A stretch of DNA of 6,937 nt from Candidatus Saccharimonadota bacterium (GCA_004554425.1 SFMI01000134.1:1-6937), one strand, 5' to 3'; numbered from the stretch's first letter, positions 1 to 6,644 are shown. Numbers and translations are program-made. Notes: generated by a model from the sequence alone, not told the origin.

Positions 1-22
1 TTCCATAAATCGGGACTTAACT
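1..22. repeat. Direct repeat at the hsdS central conserved region (copy 1, cut by window edge)
   Basis: Partner of the repeat at 2251-2272, with differences at two of 22 positions, and lying at the equivalent codon positions of the second hsdS. Because the window starts here its true length is unknown. Protein-level conservation of this helix end could by itself explain part of the match, but the 15 identical consecutive bases include third codon positions. Confidence 0.65.
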
Positions 23-552
23 ATTTTATTCAAAGTACTATAGGCATTAGAATATTTGACTATTAGTCTGTCTATATTTTGCAATATGTGAACAATGTGT
101 TTTTGTTGTGTCAAATTTATTAGCGGAATTTCGATGTTTTCTACTATGGATTTTGATAATTCTTTGAATGTTGCACCGCGGCCTAGTAAATTTAATCGTC
201 GTGTATTATATGATAAAAAATAATAAAGATATTCTGGCACTAAAGCAGAGGAGCATATTAAATTTTTAAAGCCTTGATTACAATACAATTCACATCCTGC
301 GATAGCTGTTTTGCCTATCGGAGCTCGCGATGAAAGAATGACTGTGCCAGGTGGTAACGGACGTAGATTGGCACTTTTTGCACCTTCTTCAGAAATATGG
401 CGCTCTGAATCGAAAACATAACATTCTTTTCCAATTTCAGCCGGAGTTATCCATTTCAAGGTTCCATTCCAATACTCTGGAACGTTAGTTTTAGGAGTTG
501 AACCTGAGATAACTTCACATAACTCCCTAAGCTTTGCATATTGTTTAGTCAT
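1..552 (-). CDS. hsdS: Type I restriction-modification specificity subunit HsdS, second copy (partial, runs off left edge)
   Basis: This is the amino-terminal half of a type I specificity subunit, the protein that tells the HsdM/HsdR complex which DNA sequence to bind. The frame is open from the ATG at 552 to the window edge, about 184 codons. The start is set by AGGTGG about eight bases upstream. The protein begins MTKQYAKLRELCEVISGSTP and contains the SGSTPKTNVPEYWNG stretch followed by KWITPAEI, typical of the first target recognition domain (about residues 1-140). A helical conserved region follows, ending in KSRFME at the edge. That ending matches the central motif of the other hsdS in this window. 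It starts 44 bp after the recombinase stop codon and reads in the same direction, so it may be co-transcribed. The second recognition domain is not visible, so I cannot say whether this copy is full length or a silent half-gene cassette. Confidence 0.9.
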   Translation of the reverse strand, partial: MTKQYAKLRELCEVISGSTPKTNVPEYWNGTLKWITPAEIGKECYVFDSERHISEEGAKSANLRPLPPGTVILSSRAPIGKTAIAGCELYCNQGFKNLICSSALVPEYLYYFLSYNTRRLNLLGRGATFKELSKSIVENIEIPLINLTQQKHIVHILQNIDRLIVKYSNAYSTLNKIVKSRFME

Positions 553-596
553 TATGCTGCCACCTCGCTGTTTTGCTCTACCTCTCGGGATTGGCT

Positions 597-1592
597 TTAA
601 GCTATATAGCGGCGGTGGGATTGTTTGACATTGTTTTGGCTGACCATAGCATATTCCATAGTAGTATCTATTTTGGCATGGCCTAGCAATTGCTGGACTT
701 GTTCTATAGGCATTCCTTTATCGATAGCTCTGGTAGCTAAAGTGCGGCGGAATTTGTGAGGGTGGACGCGCGGCAAGCCTAATTTGCGGCCTAAAGTGCG
801 CAAACGTATTTCCACGCCGCTAATTTCCAGGCGCTTACATGGATTAAGCAAAGATACAAACAAGGCCGGATTATCGTCGCGGCGGCTTTGTAAGTAATTC
901 TTTAAGTGAATTTTGGTGCGAGCGTCAAAATATACCGGCCTTTCTTTGTTGCCTTTGCCAAAAACTACGCATTCACGGTTCTCAAAATCTATATCGGCCC
1001 TATTTAAGCGCACCAATTCGCCTACGCGCATACCTGTAGAAGCTAAAAGATCTATTATAGCTAAATCGCGCAAACAGCCGCATTTATCGCGCATAACTTC
1101 CAAGGCTTCATCGGTGTAAGTTTCTTTTACAGTTTTAGTAGTGCGAATCTTATGAATGCGCCTAACCGGGCTTTTGAGAATATAGTCTTCGTCTTCCAGC
1201 CAAGCGAAAAAGCTGGAGAGAATGCGCCTAATATTATCTATATTAGCTTTACTGCATTGGTTAATTTGCTGATAATCGGAAAGGTAACGGCGCAAATCTT
1301 CTGTTTCTATTTGTACAGCAGATTTATCTAAGCTAGCCAAAGCCTTTTCTAAAGTAGCTTTATAGTAGCGCACCGTCTTTTCGCTGCAACCTTCTACGCG
1401 CTTGGCCGCTAAAAAGAGGCCCAGCAACTCCAAATTGTTTGGCTTTTCTGGCCAGGGCCTCTCTTCAGCACTAGCTTTTACTTCCACTTTCCAAAAACAG
1501 TGGCGCAAAACGTTTTGCAAGCGCTCTAACTGGCTATTGTCCAAATAGGGAAGCATCTCTCGAGTAATTTCTTTAAGCAACTGGTCTTTCAT
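597..1592 (-). CDS. Tyrosine recombinase (XerC/XerD-like integrase) between two hsdS genes
   Basis: A 331-residue site-specific recombinase of the phage integrase/Xer family. An N-terminal SAM-like core-binding domain lies at about residues 50-140 and the catalytic domain at about 160-325. All expected catalytic residues are present: Arg189 in STGMRVGEL, Lys213 in FGKGNKER, His279 and Arg282 in HPHKFRR, His305 in LLGH, and the nucleophile Tyr314 in TTMEYA. It therefore looks intact and active. An extra N-terminal segment of about 45 residues precedes the core-binding domain. The ATG at 1592 is preceded by AGGAGG (1604-1609). Both start codon and ribosome site lie inside a 41-bp imperfect palindrome. 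The gene sits 55 bp after hsdS and 44 bp before the second hsdS, all in one direction. This position is known from phase-variable type I R-M loci, where such enzymes recombine hsdS recognition domains. A role in moving the whole locus is less likely but not excluded. Confidence 0.93.
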   Translation of the reverse strand: MKDQLLKEITREMLPYLDNSQLERLQNVLRHCFWKVEVKASAEERPWPEKPNNLELLGLFLAAKRVEGCSEKTVRYYKATLEKALASLDKSAVQIETEDLRRYLSDYQQINQCSKANIDNIRRILSSFFAWLEDEDYILKSPVRRIHKIRTTKTVKETYTDEALEVMRDKCGCLRDLAIIDLLASTGMRVGELVRLNRADIDFENRECVVFGKGNKERPVYFDARTKIHLKNYLQSRRDDNPALFVSLLNPCKRLEISGVEIRLRTLGRKLGLPRVHPHKFRRTLATRAIDKGMPIEQVQQLLGHAKIDTTMEYAMVSQNNVKQSHRRYIA

Positions 1593-1630
1593 AATGGCAA
1601 AATCCTCCTAAAAAGGAGTTTACCATTATG
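1590..1630. repeat. Imperfect palindrome over recombinase start: candidate recombination core site or translational hairpin
   Basis: Left arm 1590-1606 (CATAATGGCAAAATCCT) and right arm 1614-1630 (AGGAGTTTACCATTATG) pair at 15 of 17 positions around a 7-bp spacer, CCTAAAA (1607-1613). Paired arms with a 6-8 bp spacer is the shape of a tyrosine recombinase core site. The left arm contains the recombinase ATG and part of its AGGAGG ribosome site. In a transcript reading through from hsdS the same arms would form a hairpin hiding both signals. A shorter alternative stem, CTCCT/AGGAG around AAAA, is also possible. The palindrome is seen directly; either function is inferred. Confidence 0.75.
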
Positions 1631-1647
1631 CAACCAGCCTATTGAAG

Positions 1648-2739
1648 CTAGCCAAAATACTGTTGCATAAGCGATTTTTTCAAAGTTTCCAGTTTTTCCA
1701 AGCTCTGTTTTACGGCCAATTTTGATTTGTCGACCTTTTCCACAAAGGCAGCAAACTGCTGCTGGAGAGGGAGAGGAGGAACGATAATTGAAAATTCTCT
1801 TATTTGATTTAAATGAAGATCTGGAACTCCTATACCTTTTACTCTACGATCAGCTTGGTACTTTACATATGGCATGTTCATTGAGTGAGCCAAAAAACAT
1901 GAATTTATAATATTGTGTTTCGGCTTTATGAGACAAACACTAACGTACAATGCAAACTTTATATCAGTTTCTACGTGAGCTGCTATCCCGTATGTGCCTA
2001 CTTTTGTGTATAAAATATCTCCTTTATTAGCGATATTAGATTTAGCTATTAAATCGAAATCGTTATTCGATATAAATTTGCAGTTGCTAAAGTCGACAAC
2101 ACGCTTGTTTATGTTTACAACGGATAGAAAAGGACGCCCAGATTGCGTATATGTCGGTTTTTTATGAACCCCATCAGTAATTTTTTCTGATAAATTAGAG
2201 AGACGTTCTAATGGGTATTTATTTGAATCGTTCCATGGATCTCCAAACATTTCCATAAATCGGGATTTGACTAACTCATCAAGTTTAGTAAGTTGCTGCT
2301 TGCGTTTTGAAATTGTAATGTCAAGTTTACCTATTGTTTTGACTATTTTTTTCTGCATACTAAGTGTTGGTATATCCAACTGCGCTTCGGTGATATTAGC
2401 TAATTTTATATATTTAATAACTCCACCTATCGCTTGGTTCCTAAGAAGATCAATATATTTAGACATAAACAGGTATAAATAAGGTACTGATAACTGTTGC
2501 TTGTCCAAACTTTCAATGATGTAAGTGCGCTGGTAAGCGTCAAATTTGCCACAATAATACTTTACGTTTAAATCACCATTACCGGCTATTAGAACACATT
2601 CACAATCGTAACTGTATCTGTTTATTTTTAATGGTTCAATGGCGCAAGTGAAAAAAGGATACTTGCCATCTAAAGATGAGGTGTTTGCGTTAAGTTTGCC
2701 AGTTTTTATGGATATAATATCGCCTAATCTAACTTTCAT
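1648..2739 (-). CDS. hsdS: Type I restriction-modification specificity subunit HsdS
   Basis: A 363-residue DNA specificity subunit with the usual two-fold layout. Target recognition domain 1 covers about residues 1-125, and a central helical conserved region about 126-168 ends in SRFMEMFGDP (159-168). Recognition domain 2 covers about 170-320, and a C-terminal helical region follows from PPLPLQQQFAAFVEKV (about 321-336) through the lysine/leucine-rich helix to the end. Each domain reads half of a bipartite target, and the helices set the spacing and contact HsdM. The length is slightly short of the family norm of about 400, but both domains and both conserved regions are present. It starts 3 bp after the hsdM stop, with GGAGG inside the hsdM 3' end (2754-2758), so the two are translationally linked. 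The recognition domains are more AT-rich than hsdM, as is common for exchanged specificity domains. The target sequence cannot be predicted from what is visible. Confidence 0.95.
   Translation of the reverse strand: MKVRLGDIISIKTGKLNANTSSLDGKYPFFTCAIEPLKINRYSYDCECVLIAGNGDLNVKYYCGKFDAYQRTYIIESLDKQQLSVPYLYLFMSKYIDLLRNQAIGGVIKYIKLANITEAQLDIPTLSMQKKIVKTIGKLDITISKRKQQLTKLDELVKSRFMEMFGDPWNDSNKYPLERLSNLSEKITDGVHKKPTYTQSGRPFLSVVNINKRVVDFSNCKFISNNDFDLIAKSNIANKGDILYTKVGTYGIAAHVETDIKFALYVSVCLIKPKHNIINSCFLAHSMNMPYVKYQADRRVKGIGVPDLHLNQIREFSIIVPPLPLQQQFAAFVEKVDKSKLAVKQSLEKLETLKKSLMQQYFG
2251..2272. repeat. Direct repeat at the hsdS central conserved region (copy 2)
   Basis: Positions 2251-2272 match positions 1-22 at 20 of 22 bases, including an uninterrupted identical 15-mer (TTCCATAAATCGGGA). 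Both copies encode the SRFME end of the central conserved region, in the same orientation. The repeat probably extends past the left window edge, since the protein motif continues as MFGDP here. Exchange at this point would swap the second recognition domain between the two hsdS genes. Confidence 0.75.
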
Positions 2740-2742
2740 AAC

Positions 2743-4257
2743 CTACAGCATAGCCTCCAATTCTGCTAAACCTTGAGCTATTTCCGCTTCCAATTCTTTC
2801 AATTCAGCTAAAAGCTGGCTGGTGGGGGCATACTCGACGGGGACATATTCAATCTCTTTGTACTTATTGATAGACAAATCGTAGCCGTTTTTTACTATTT
2901 CGTTTTTATCTACCAAGAAAGACTGCTCGGTGCGGGCGCGAGTTGCTTCGTCTTGCAAACTGTGGTAGCGCTTAATAATGTCGGGAATATCATTAGCTTC
3001 GATAGGCTGGCGCTTGTCATCTAAACTGAAGCCGTCGGCTTTCATGTCGTAGAACCACACTTTGTCAGTAGCGCCGCTACCGGTGCGGTTGAAAATTAAA
3101 ATAGCTGTCGACACGCCGGCGTAAGGCTTAAATACTCCCGAAGGCATAGAAATAACCGCCAAAAGCTGGTTGTTTTCGATAATTTCTTTTCTAATTTGCT
3201 TATGAGCTTTGCTAGAGCCAAAGAGTACGCCGTCAGGCACAATACAAGCGCAGCGACCGCCCAATTTTAGCGCACGCAAGAAAAGAGCCAAGAAAAGCAA
3301 TTCGGTCTTCTTAGTATCGCAAATTTTGATTAAATCGCTAGAAACCGTGTCGGCAGCTAAGCTGCCTTTAAAGGGCGGATTAGCCAAAATTAAAGTATAT
3401 TTGTCTTTATCTGAGTTTTGCTCGGAAAGGCTGTCGCGATATTCTATGTGCGGATTCTCCACGCCGTGCGTCATCATATTCATAGCGCCGATACGCAACA
3501 TAGTGCGATCCATATCGTAGCCATGGAACATTTCGTCCATGTAGTGCTTTTTATTTTCTTTATTGAAGAAAACTTCTTTCTTTTTATTGACAGCTAAATA
3601 TTCGCTGACTCCCACTAAAAAACCGGAAGTACCGCAAGCTGGATCGCAAACGGTGTCTTTTTCCGTAGGCTCCATAAGCTCTACCATCATTTTTATAATA
3701 TGGCGCGGAGTACGGAACTGGCCATTAGTACCTGAAGTGGAAATTTTACTGAGCAAATATTCATAAACATCGCCGCGCACGTCGGCATTTTTTAGACTAT
3801 TTAGATCGGCGTAAATTTCATCCAGTTTTGTGATCACCTTGCTTAAAATAGCTGGTGTAGGAATCTTAAATATGGCGTCGTCCATATATTTGGCATAAGC
3901 GCTCTCTTTATCGCCATGTAATTTTTTTATAAACGGAAAGACGCCATTTTGTACTAAGGCATACATTTGGGTAGCTTCTAAATCTTTAAATTGGCTCCAT
4001 CTAAACTTATTGGCGTCTATTTCTTGTATGTCTTCTGGAGAGTATACGACCTTAGCTTTTTCATTAAAAATGCTTTTGTATTCACCTAAACCGAGCATTT
4101 GGGCTTCTTTTTGATGCTTTAGGTCGGCGTCGTCCAGGTCGCGAATAAACATTAAGTAAGTCATTTGTTCAACTACATCTAAAGGGTTAGTTATACCGCC
4201 AGTCCAAAAGACATTCCAAAGGTTATCTATTTTGTTTTTAAGTTCGCCGGTAATCAT
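2743..4257 (-). CDS. hsdM: Type I restriction-modification methyltransferase subunit HsdM (N6-adenine)
   Basis: A 504-residue modification subunit that transfers a methyl group from S-adenosylmethionine to adenine in the target defined by HsdS, protecting host DNA. It begins with a typical HsdM N-terminal helical domain (MITGELKNKIDNLWNVFWTG, about residues 1-130). The methyltransferase domain (about 140-460) shows motif I DPACGTSGFL (205-214) and motif IV NPPF (293-296), the gamma-class adenine methyltransferase signature. SGTNGQFRTPRHI (175-187) is the conserved lead-in. The C-terminal end is a charged helix (ELKELEAEIAQGLAELEAML) likely to pack on HsdS. Length and motifs are normal, so it should be active. 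It is the first gene of the operon visible here and is followed 3 bp later by hsdS. The ribosome site is weak: AGGA (4271-4274) lies 13 bases before the ATG. A possible -10 TACAAT lies at 4277-4282 without a good -35, so the operon promoter is uncertain. Confidence 0.97.
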   Translation of the reverse strand: MITGELKNKIDNLWNVFWTGGITNPLDVVEQMTYLMFIRDLDDADLKHQKEAQMLGLGEYKSIFNEKAKVVYSPEDIQEIDANKFRWSQFKDLEATQMYALVQNGVFPFIKKLHGDKESAYAKYMDDAIFKIPTPAILSKVITKLDEIYADLNSLKNADVRGDVYEYLLSKISTSGTNGQFRTPRHIIKMMVELMEPTEKDTVCDPACGTSGFLVGVSEYLAVNKKKEVFFNKENKKHYMDEMFHGYDMDRTMLRIGAMNMMTHGVENPHIEYRDSLSEQNSDKDKYTLILANPPFKGSLAADTVSSDLIKICDTKKTELLFLALFLRALKLGGRCACIVPDGVLFGSSKAHKQIRKEIIENNQLLAVISMPSGVFKPYAGVSTAILIFNRTGSGATDKVWFYDMKADGFSLDDKRQPIEANDIPDIIKRYHSLQDEATRARTEQSFLVDKNEIVKNGYDLSINKYKEIEYVPVEYAPTSQLLAELKELEAEIAQGLAELEAML

Positions 4258-4387
4258 TGCGCCGCTATGTTCCTACATTGTAAAAATTGCGCTAAGCACT
4301 TTCCGCAGCTTGTCGCTTTTGCCCTGCCCCAAAAATGTCCAGTATTTGCCCTTTGCCTATTTTCTACGCTTTTACGCCAGCGAATAC

Positions 4388-4422
4388 AAAAAAAGCCGCT
4401 CCTTCCGCATGGAGAGAGCGAC
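4388..4422 (-). terminator. Rho-independent terminator of the small cysteine-rich gene
   Basis: On the minus strand, two 12-base arms (4422-4411 and 4406-4395) form 11 pairs, two of them G-U, with one C-A mismatch around an ATGC loop (4410-4407). Seven consecutive T follow (4394-4388). It lies 35 bp past the stop of the small gene and separates it from hsdM, so hsdM must have its own promoter or depend on readthrough. Confidence 0.88.
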
Positions 4423-4456
4423 CTTCGCTTATATAGTTTATGTTATTTATGCGGAG

Positions 4457-4627
4457 CTAGGATACTTTTACCCACCTCGGTTTGTGCTTCTTGTCTGAAC
4501 TGTTGGGACAAGGGCCACTAATATTTGAAGGGGCTGTTTTGGGCCGTTCGTAGCATGTACGAGCCGGGCCGCCTTTGCCGCATTTTGAGCAAACCGATTG
4601 CCATCTTTCTGTCTTCACTACTGACAT
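4457..4627 (-). CDS. Small cysteine-rich (zinc-ribbon-like) protein, unknown function
   Basis: A 56-residue basic protein, MSVVKTERWQSVCSKCGKGG at its start. Cys13-x2-Cys16 is followed by Cys25, Cys40 (GPCP) and His48 in KKHKPRW. Spacing of CxxC, then Cys and His, suggests a single zinc ribbon, with Trp9 and Trp52 bracketing the cluster. Small gut-bacterial proteins of this general look are familiar to me, but I cannot name a family or function. The ATG at 4627 is chosen because AGGTGA (4641-4636) is eight bases upstream; a GTG at 4639 in the same frame overlaps that ribosome site and would be poorly placed. The gene is a complete single transcription unit: consensus promoter (4689-4718), a hairpin in the 5' leader, and a terminator 35 bp after the stop. 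That supports it as a real gene despite its size. It sits between the ATPase and hsdM genes. Confidence 0.72.
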   Translation of the reverse strand: MSVVKTERWQSVCSKCGKGGPARTCYERPKTAPSNISGPCPNSSDKKHKPRWVKVS

Positions 4628-4655
4628 AATTATGATCACCTAATATTAAATAATT

Positions 4656-4680
4656 AAGCATACCATATTTGGTATTGCTT
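4656..4680. repeat. Near-perfect inverted repeat in the leader of the small gene (operator or 5' hairpin)
   Basis: On the minus strand AAGCAATACCA and TGGTATGCTT pair around an AATA loop, with only one bulged A. The core ATACCA-TATT-TGGTAT (4660-4675) is exact. It begins within a few bases of the start point expected from the promoter at 4689-4718. It could therefore be an operator blocking that promoter, or a stabilising hairpin at the very 5' end of the mRNA. Confidence 0.65.
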
Positions 4681-4688
4681 ACAAATAA

Positions 4689-4718
4689 ATTATAGAATAA
4701 TCTCTTATTTTATGTCAA
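4689..4718 (-). promoter_or_regulatory. Consensus sigma-70/sigma-A promoter for the small cysteine-rich gene
   Basis: Minus-strand TTGACA (4718-4713) and TATAAT (4694-4689) both match consensus at six of six bases, with an 18-bp spacer. Transcription would begin near 4682, giving a leader of about 55 bases before the ATG at 4627. The match predicts strong expression unless repressed. Confidence 0.85.
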
Positions 4719-4741
4719 TATAAAATAAAAATATTTTATAT
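4718..4741. repeat. Perfect AT-only inverted repeat upstream of the -35 box
   Basis: Two 10-base arms, ATATAAAATA (4718-4727) and TATTTTATAT (4732-4741), pair perfectly around AAAA. It begins at the -35 box and extends upstream of it. It could act as an UP-element-like A/T tract or a protein site, or as a weak end signal for the 614-residue ATPase gene, whose stop codon is 22 bp to the right. With only A-T pairs it is a poor terminator by itself. Confidence 0.5.
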
Positions 4742-4763
4742 ATATTTTTGGTATAAGTAGCAT

Positions 4764-6608
4764 TTAGTGCTTTGCATAATAAAGCAAGTTGCACTTATAA
4801 AAAAGGCCGCTACTGCGCTTGGCTAAGTTGAGGCTTTGTAAATATTCTTCTACATTCTGATATTGAATATCATCTACCAACTGACTTTTTCCACGGTATA
4901 GAACAAACTTTCCGGTAATAGGGCCGTAACGATGTTCTGTTTGAGCACATTTTTCTTTGTCGATTAAATGGCGGTACTGCTGTGAGATAGCTTCCTGACT
5001 ATGCTTAATTTCGAAAATTTGGCAAGAGCCGGCTTCCGGGTCAAATATAACCATATCAAATTCACCTACCGGAAATTGCAAGACAAATACTTGCTTTTTA
5101 GGATTCGCCAGCTTGGCTTCCAACAGGACTATGTCTTCTAGCATTCGCCCTTTGATCTCGGTCAGAATGCGGTTTTGTACAGCGGTGCGCTCTGCTAGAG
5201 AAAGCGCACTGAAGGTTTCATCTAAAAGCAAACTATGGATTAGAGCATTCGCTTGCGCGTAGCGTAGACCAGGCTGGGCGATTACTGTGCGGCTGGATTT
5301 CGTGTTGACGTGTGGCAGATGCAATACATCGATCTCCTGCGTCAGATCTAATAAGTTTAGATACTCTTTGATCTCTGCTGCATGAATATCGTCAAGTTCT
5401 ACGGTCTGTTCGGCTTTGTTGCGGATTTCCAGCAGCTTTCGTAAGTTGTCAGTGACAGCTACAAGATCAACGCGGTCAAGAATATCTGTAGGGGCCTTGC
5501 GATCTCGACGAAGATTGCTGGCAGAAATGCCGAGATCATGTGATTTCCAATTCTTTGTCAGCACTTCTAGAGTGAAGCGGTGGTTGATATCCTCCACCAC
5601 ACGATTTATTGCACTAGTTAGCTCATTTTTCTCGTATAAATCTCGCAAATGGCGGAAATGTCCCTCGTATTGGTAGCAGCGCAAAGAGTGCTGAATGTTG
5701 TGGGCAATGGCCGTATCCACGTATTCGTCGGCACTTTCTTTGCTGGCAAATGTGGAGGTTTCATTGTAGTGGACGCCACCAAGACTCATGGTGCCGCCGT
5801 AGCAGATATACTCGTCGATACCGTGGATTCCAAGCACGGATTCAAATTCCCGGTAGGGGATAAGGGTGGTGTGCAACAGAATGCAGCGGTCGTAGAGTTG
5901 CTCATCTTCGGTGAAGATAAAACCCAAAGAGTCTGTGCCAGAGAGTATGATTTTCATACCACAGGTGGCGAACACATCAGAAAATAGTGCTGCACCTTCA
6001 ATAAAATCATCCATTAGTGTCACTTCGTCGAGGAATACATAACGGAATCCCTGTGCTTCCAAAGCTTTGAGGTCGCGGTTGACATTAGCCAGCGTGTCTT
6101 TGGCTGTAATTTGAATAAATGCTGCTTGGGATAGTTCTACGTCGTTCATCTCCGCGAAAATCTGGCGGATCATGGTGGTTTTTCCTGTCCGGCGCAGGCC
6201 GTAGAGAATAAATACTTTGTCTTGCGGTTCGCCATGGACGAAATTATGTAGCTGTTGAAAACACTCTCGCTTACGATATTTGCAAATTGATGCGGCAAAG
6301 GAACGCAGAGCTTTATCAGTGCGGATGTTTGTAGTAAATGCGGAAGGGGCTACGTTTTTGGCTTTGGGCAAACGTCTCTTCAGCGTCTTTAGCTCTTGCT
6401 CTAGCTCTTTGCGCTGCTCAATCTGAGCGCGGAAATTTTCCAATTCGTCCGCAGGAATATATTTCTCTTGTCTTTTCTTGTTCTCTGTCCAACGGTGATA
6501 AAAATATTCCTTGCCCTTGATAGTTTTCTTTGTAATGGAACCAGCAGGTAGATTGGCAATTTGCTGTTCCAGCTTAGAAGCCTGAATTTGCCTTTCTGAT
6601 AAGTCCAT
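4764..6608 (-). CDS. AAA-family ATPase with C-terminal PD-(D/E)XK nuclease-like domain (DUF4143-like architecture)
   Basis: A 614-residue protein in three parts. Residues 1-85 carry a small beta-rich segment (LPAGSITKKTIKGKEYFYHR, 20-39) then a charged coiled-coil-like helix (about 53-82); the segment resembles small stand-alone Firmicutes proteins. The ATPase core (about 110-330) has Walker A GLRRTGKTT (137-145), Walker B YVFLDE (190-195, acidic pair Asp194-Glu195) and a sensor-1-like ILSGTDS (221-227). The C-terminal domain (about 440-575) has Glu491, Asp518 in GEFDMVIFD, and Glu533-x-Lys535 in IFEIKHS, spaced like a PD-(D/E)XK nuclease core. Many ATPases of this large group have unknown roles, with proposed links to defence, toxin-antitoxin or transport. 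I assign no specific substrate. The ATG at 6608 has GAGGG seven bases upstream. Expression is probably controlled by the repeat array over its promoter at 6645-6694. It is divergent from another ATPase gene at the right edge. Confidence 0.85.
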   Translation of the reverse strand: MDLSERQIQASKLEQQIANLPAGSITKKTIKGKEYFYHRWTENKKRQEKYIPADELENFRAQIEQRKELEQELKTLKRRLPKAKNVAPSAFTTNIRTDKALRSFAASICKYRKRECFQQLHNFVHGEPQDKVFILYGLRRTGKTTMIRQIFAEMNDVELSQAAFIQITAKDTLANVNRDLKALEAQGFRYVFLDEVTLMDDFIEGAALFSDVFATCGMKIILSGTDSLGFIFTEDEQLYDRCILLHTTLIPYREFESVLGIHGIDEYICYGGTMSLGGVHYNETSTFASKESADEYVDTAIAHNIQHSLRCYQYEGHFRHLRDLYEKNELTSAINRVVEDINHRFTLEVLTKNWKSHDLGISASNLRRDRKAPTDILDRVDLVAVTDNLRKLLEIRNKAEQTVELDDIHAAEIKEYLNLLDLTQEIDVLHLPHVNTKSSRTVIAQPGLRYAQANALIHSLLLDETFSALSLAERTAVQNRILTEIKGRMLEDIVLLEAKLANPKKQVFVLQFPVGEFDMVIFDPEAGSCQIFEIKHSQEAISQQYRHLIDKEKCAQTEHRYGPITGKFVLYRGKSQLVDDIQYQNVEEYLQSLNLAKRSSGLFYKCNLLYYAKH

Positions 6609-6644
6609 AACGCGCCCTCTGTGAGATATTACTTTCGTATTGAG

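Noticed and set aside
913..1119. Rightward open frame inside the recombinase gene
   Set aside because: Antisense to a gene with all catalytic residues; no ribosome site or recognisable protein.
3209..3766. Two rightward open frames inside hsdM
   Set aside because: Antisense shadows of a well-conserved methyltransferase; compositions look random.
4277..4310. Promoter for hsdM with -10 TACAAT
   Set aside because: The -10 is plausible but no hexamer resembling TTGACA occurs at 16-18 bp, so it is mentioned only in the hsdM entry.
4267..4521. Rightward 84-codon frame rich in cysteines (CKNC, CYLC, CASC), plus an overlapping rightward 88-codon frame
   Set aside because: No ribosome site at either start, and they run antisense through the leftward terminator and the small cysteine-rich gene, whose promoter, ribosome site and terminator all agree with each other.
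4759..4771. Terminator after the 614-residue ATPase gene (AGCA/TGCT stem)
   Set aside because: Only four pairs and no immediate T-run; too weak to call.
5416..5987. Rightward open frames inside the ATPase gene
   Set aside because: Antisense to the conserved ATPase frame with no start signals.
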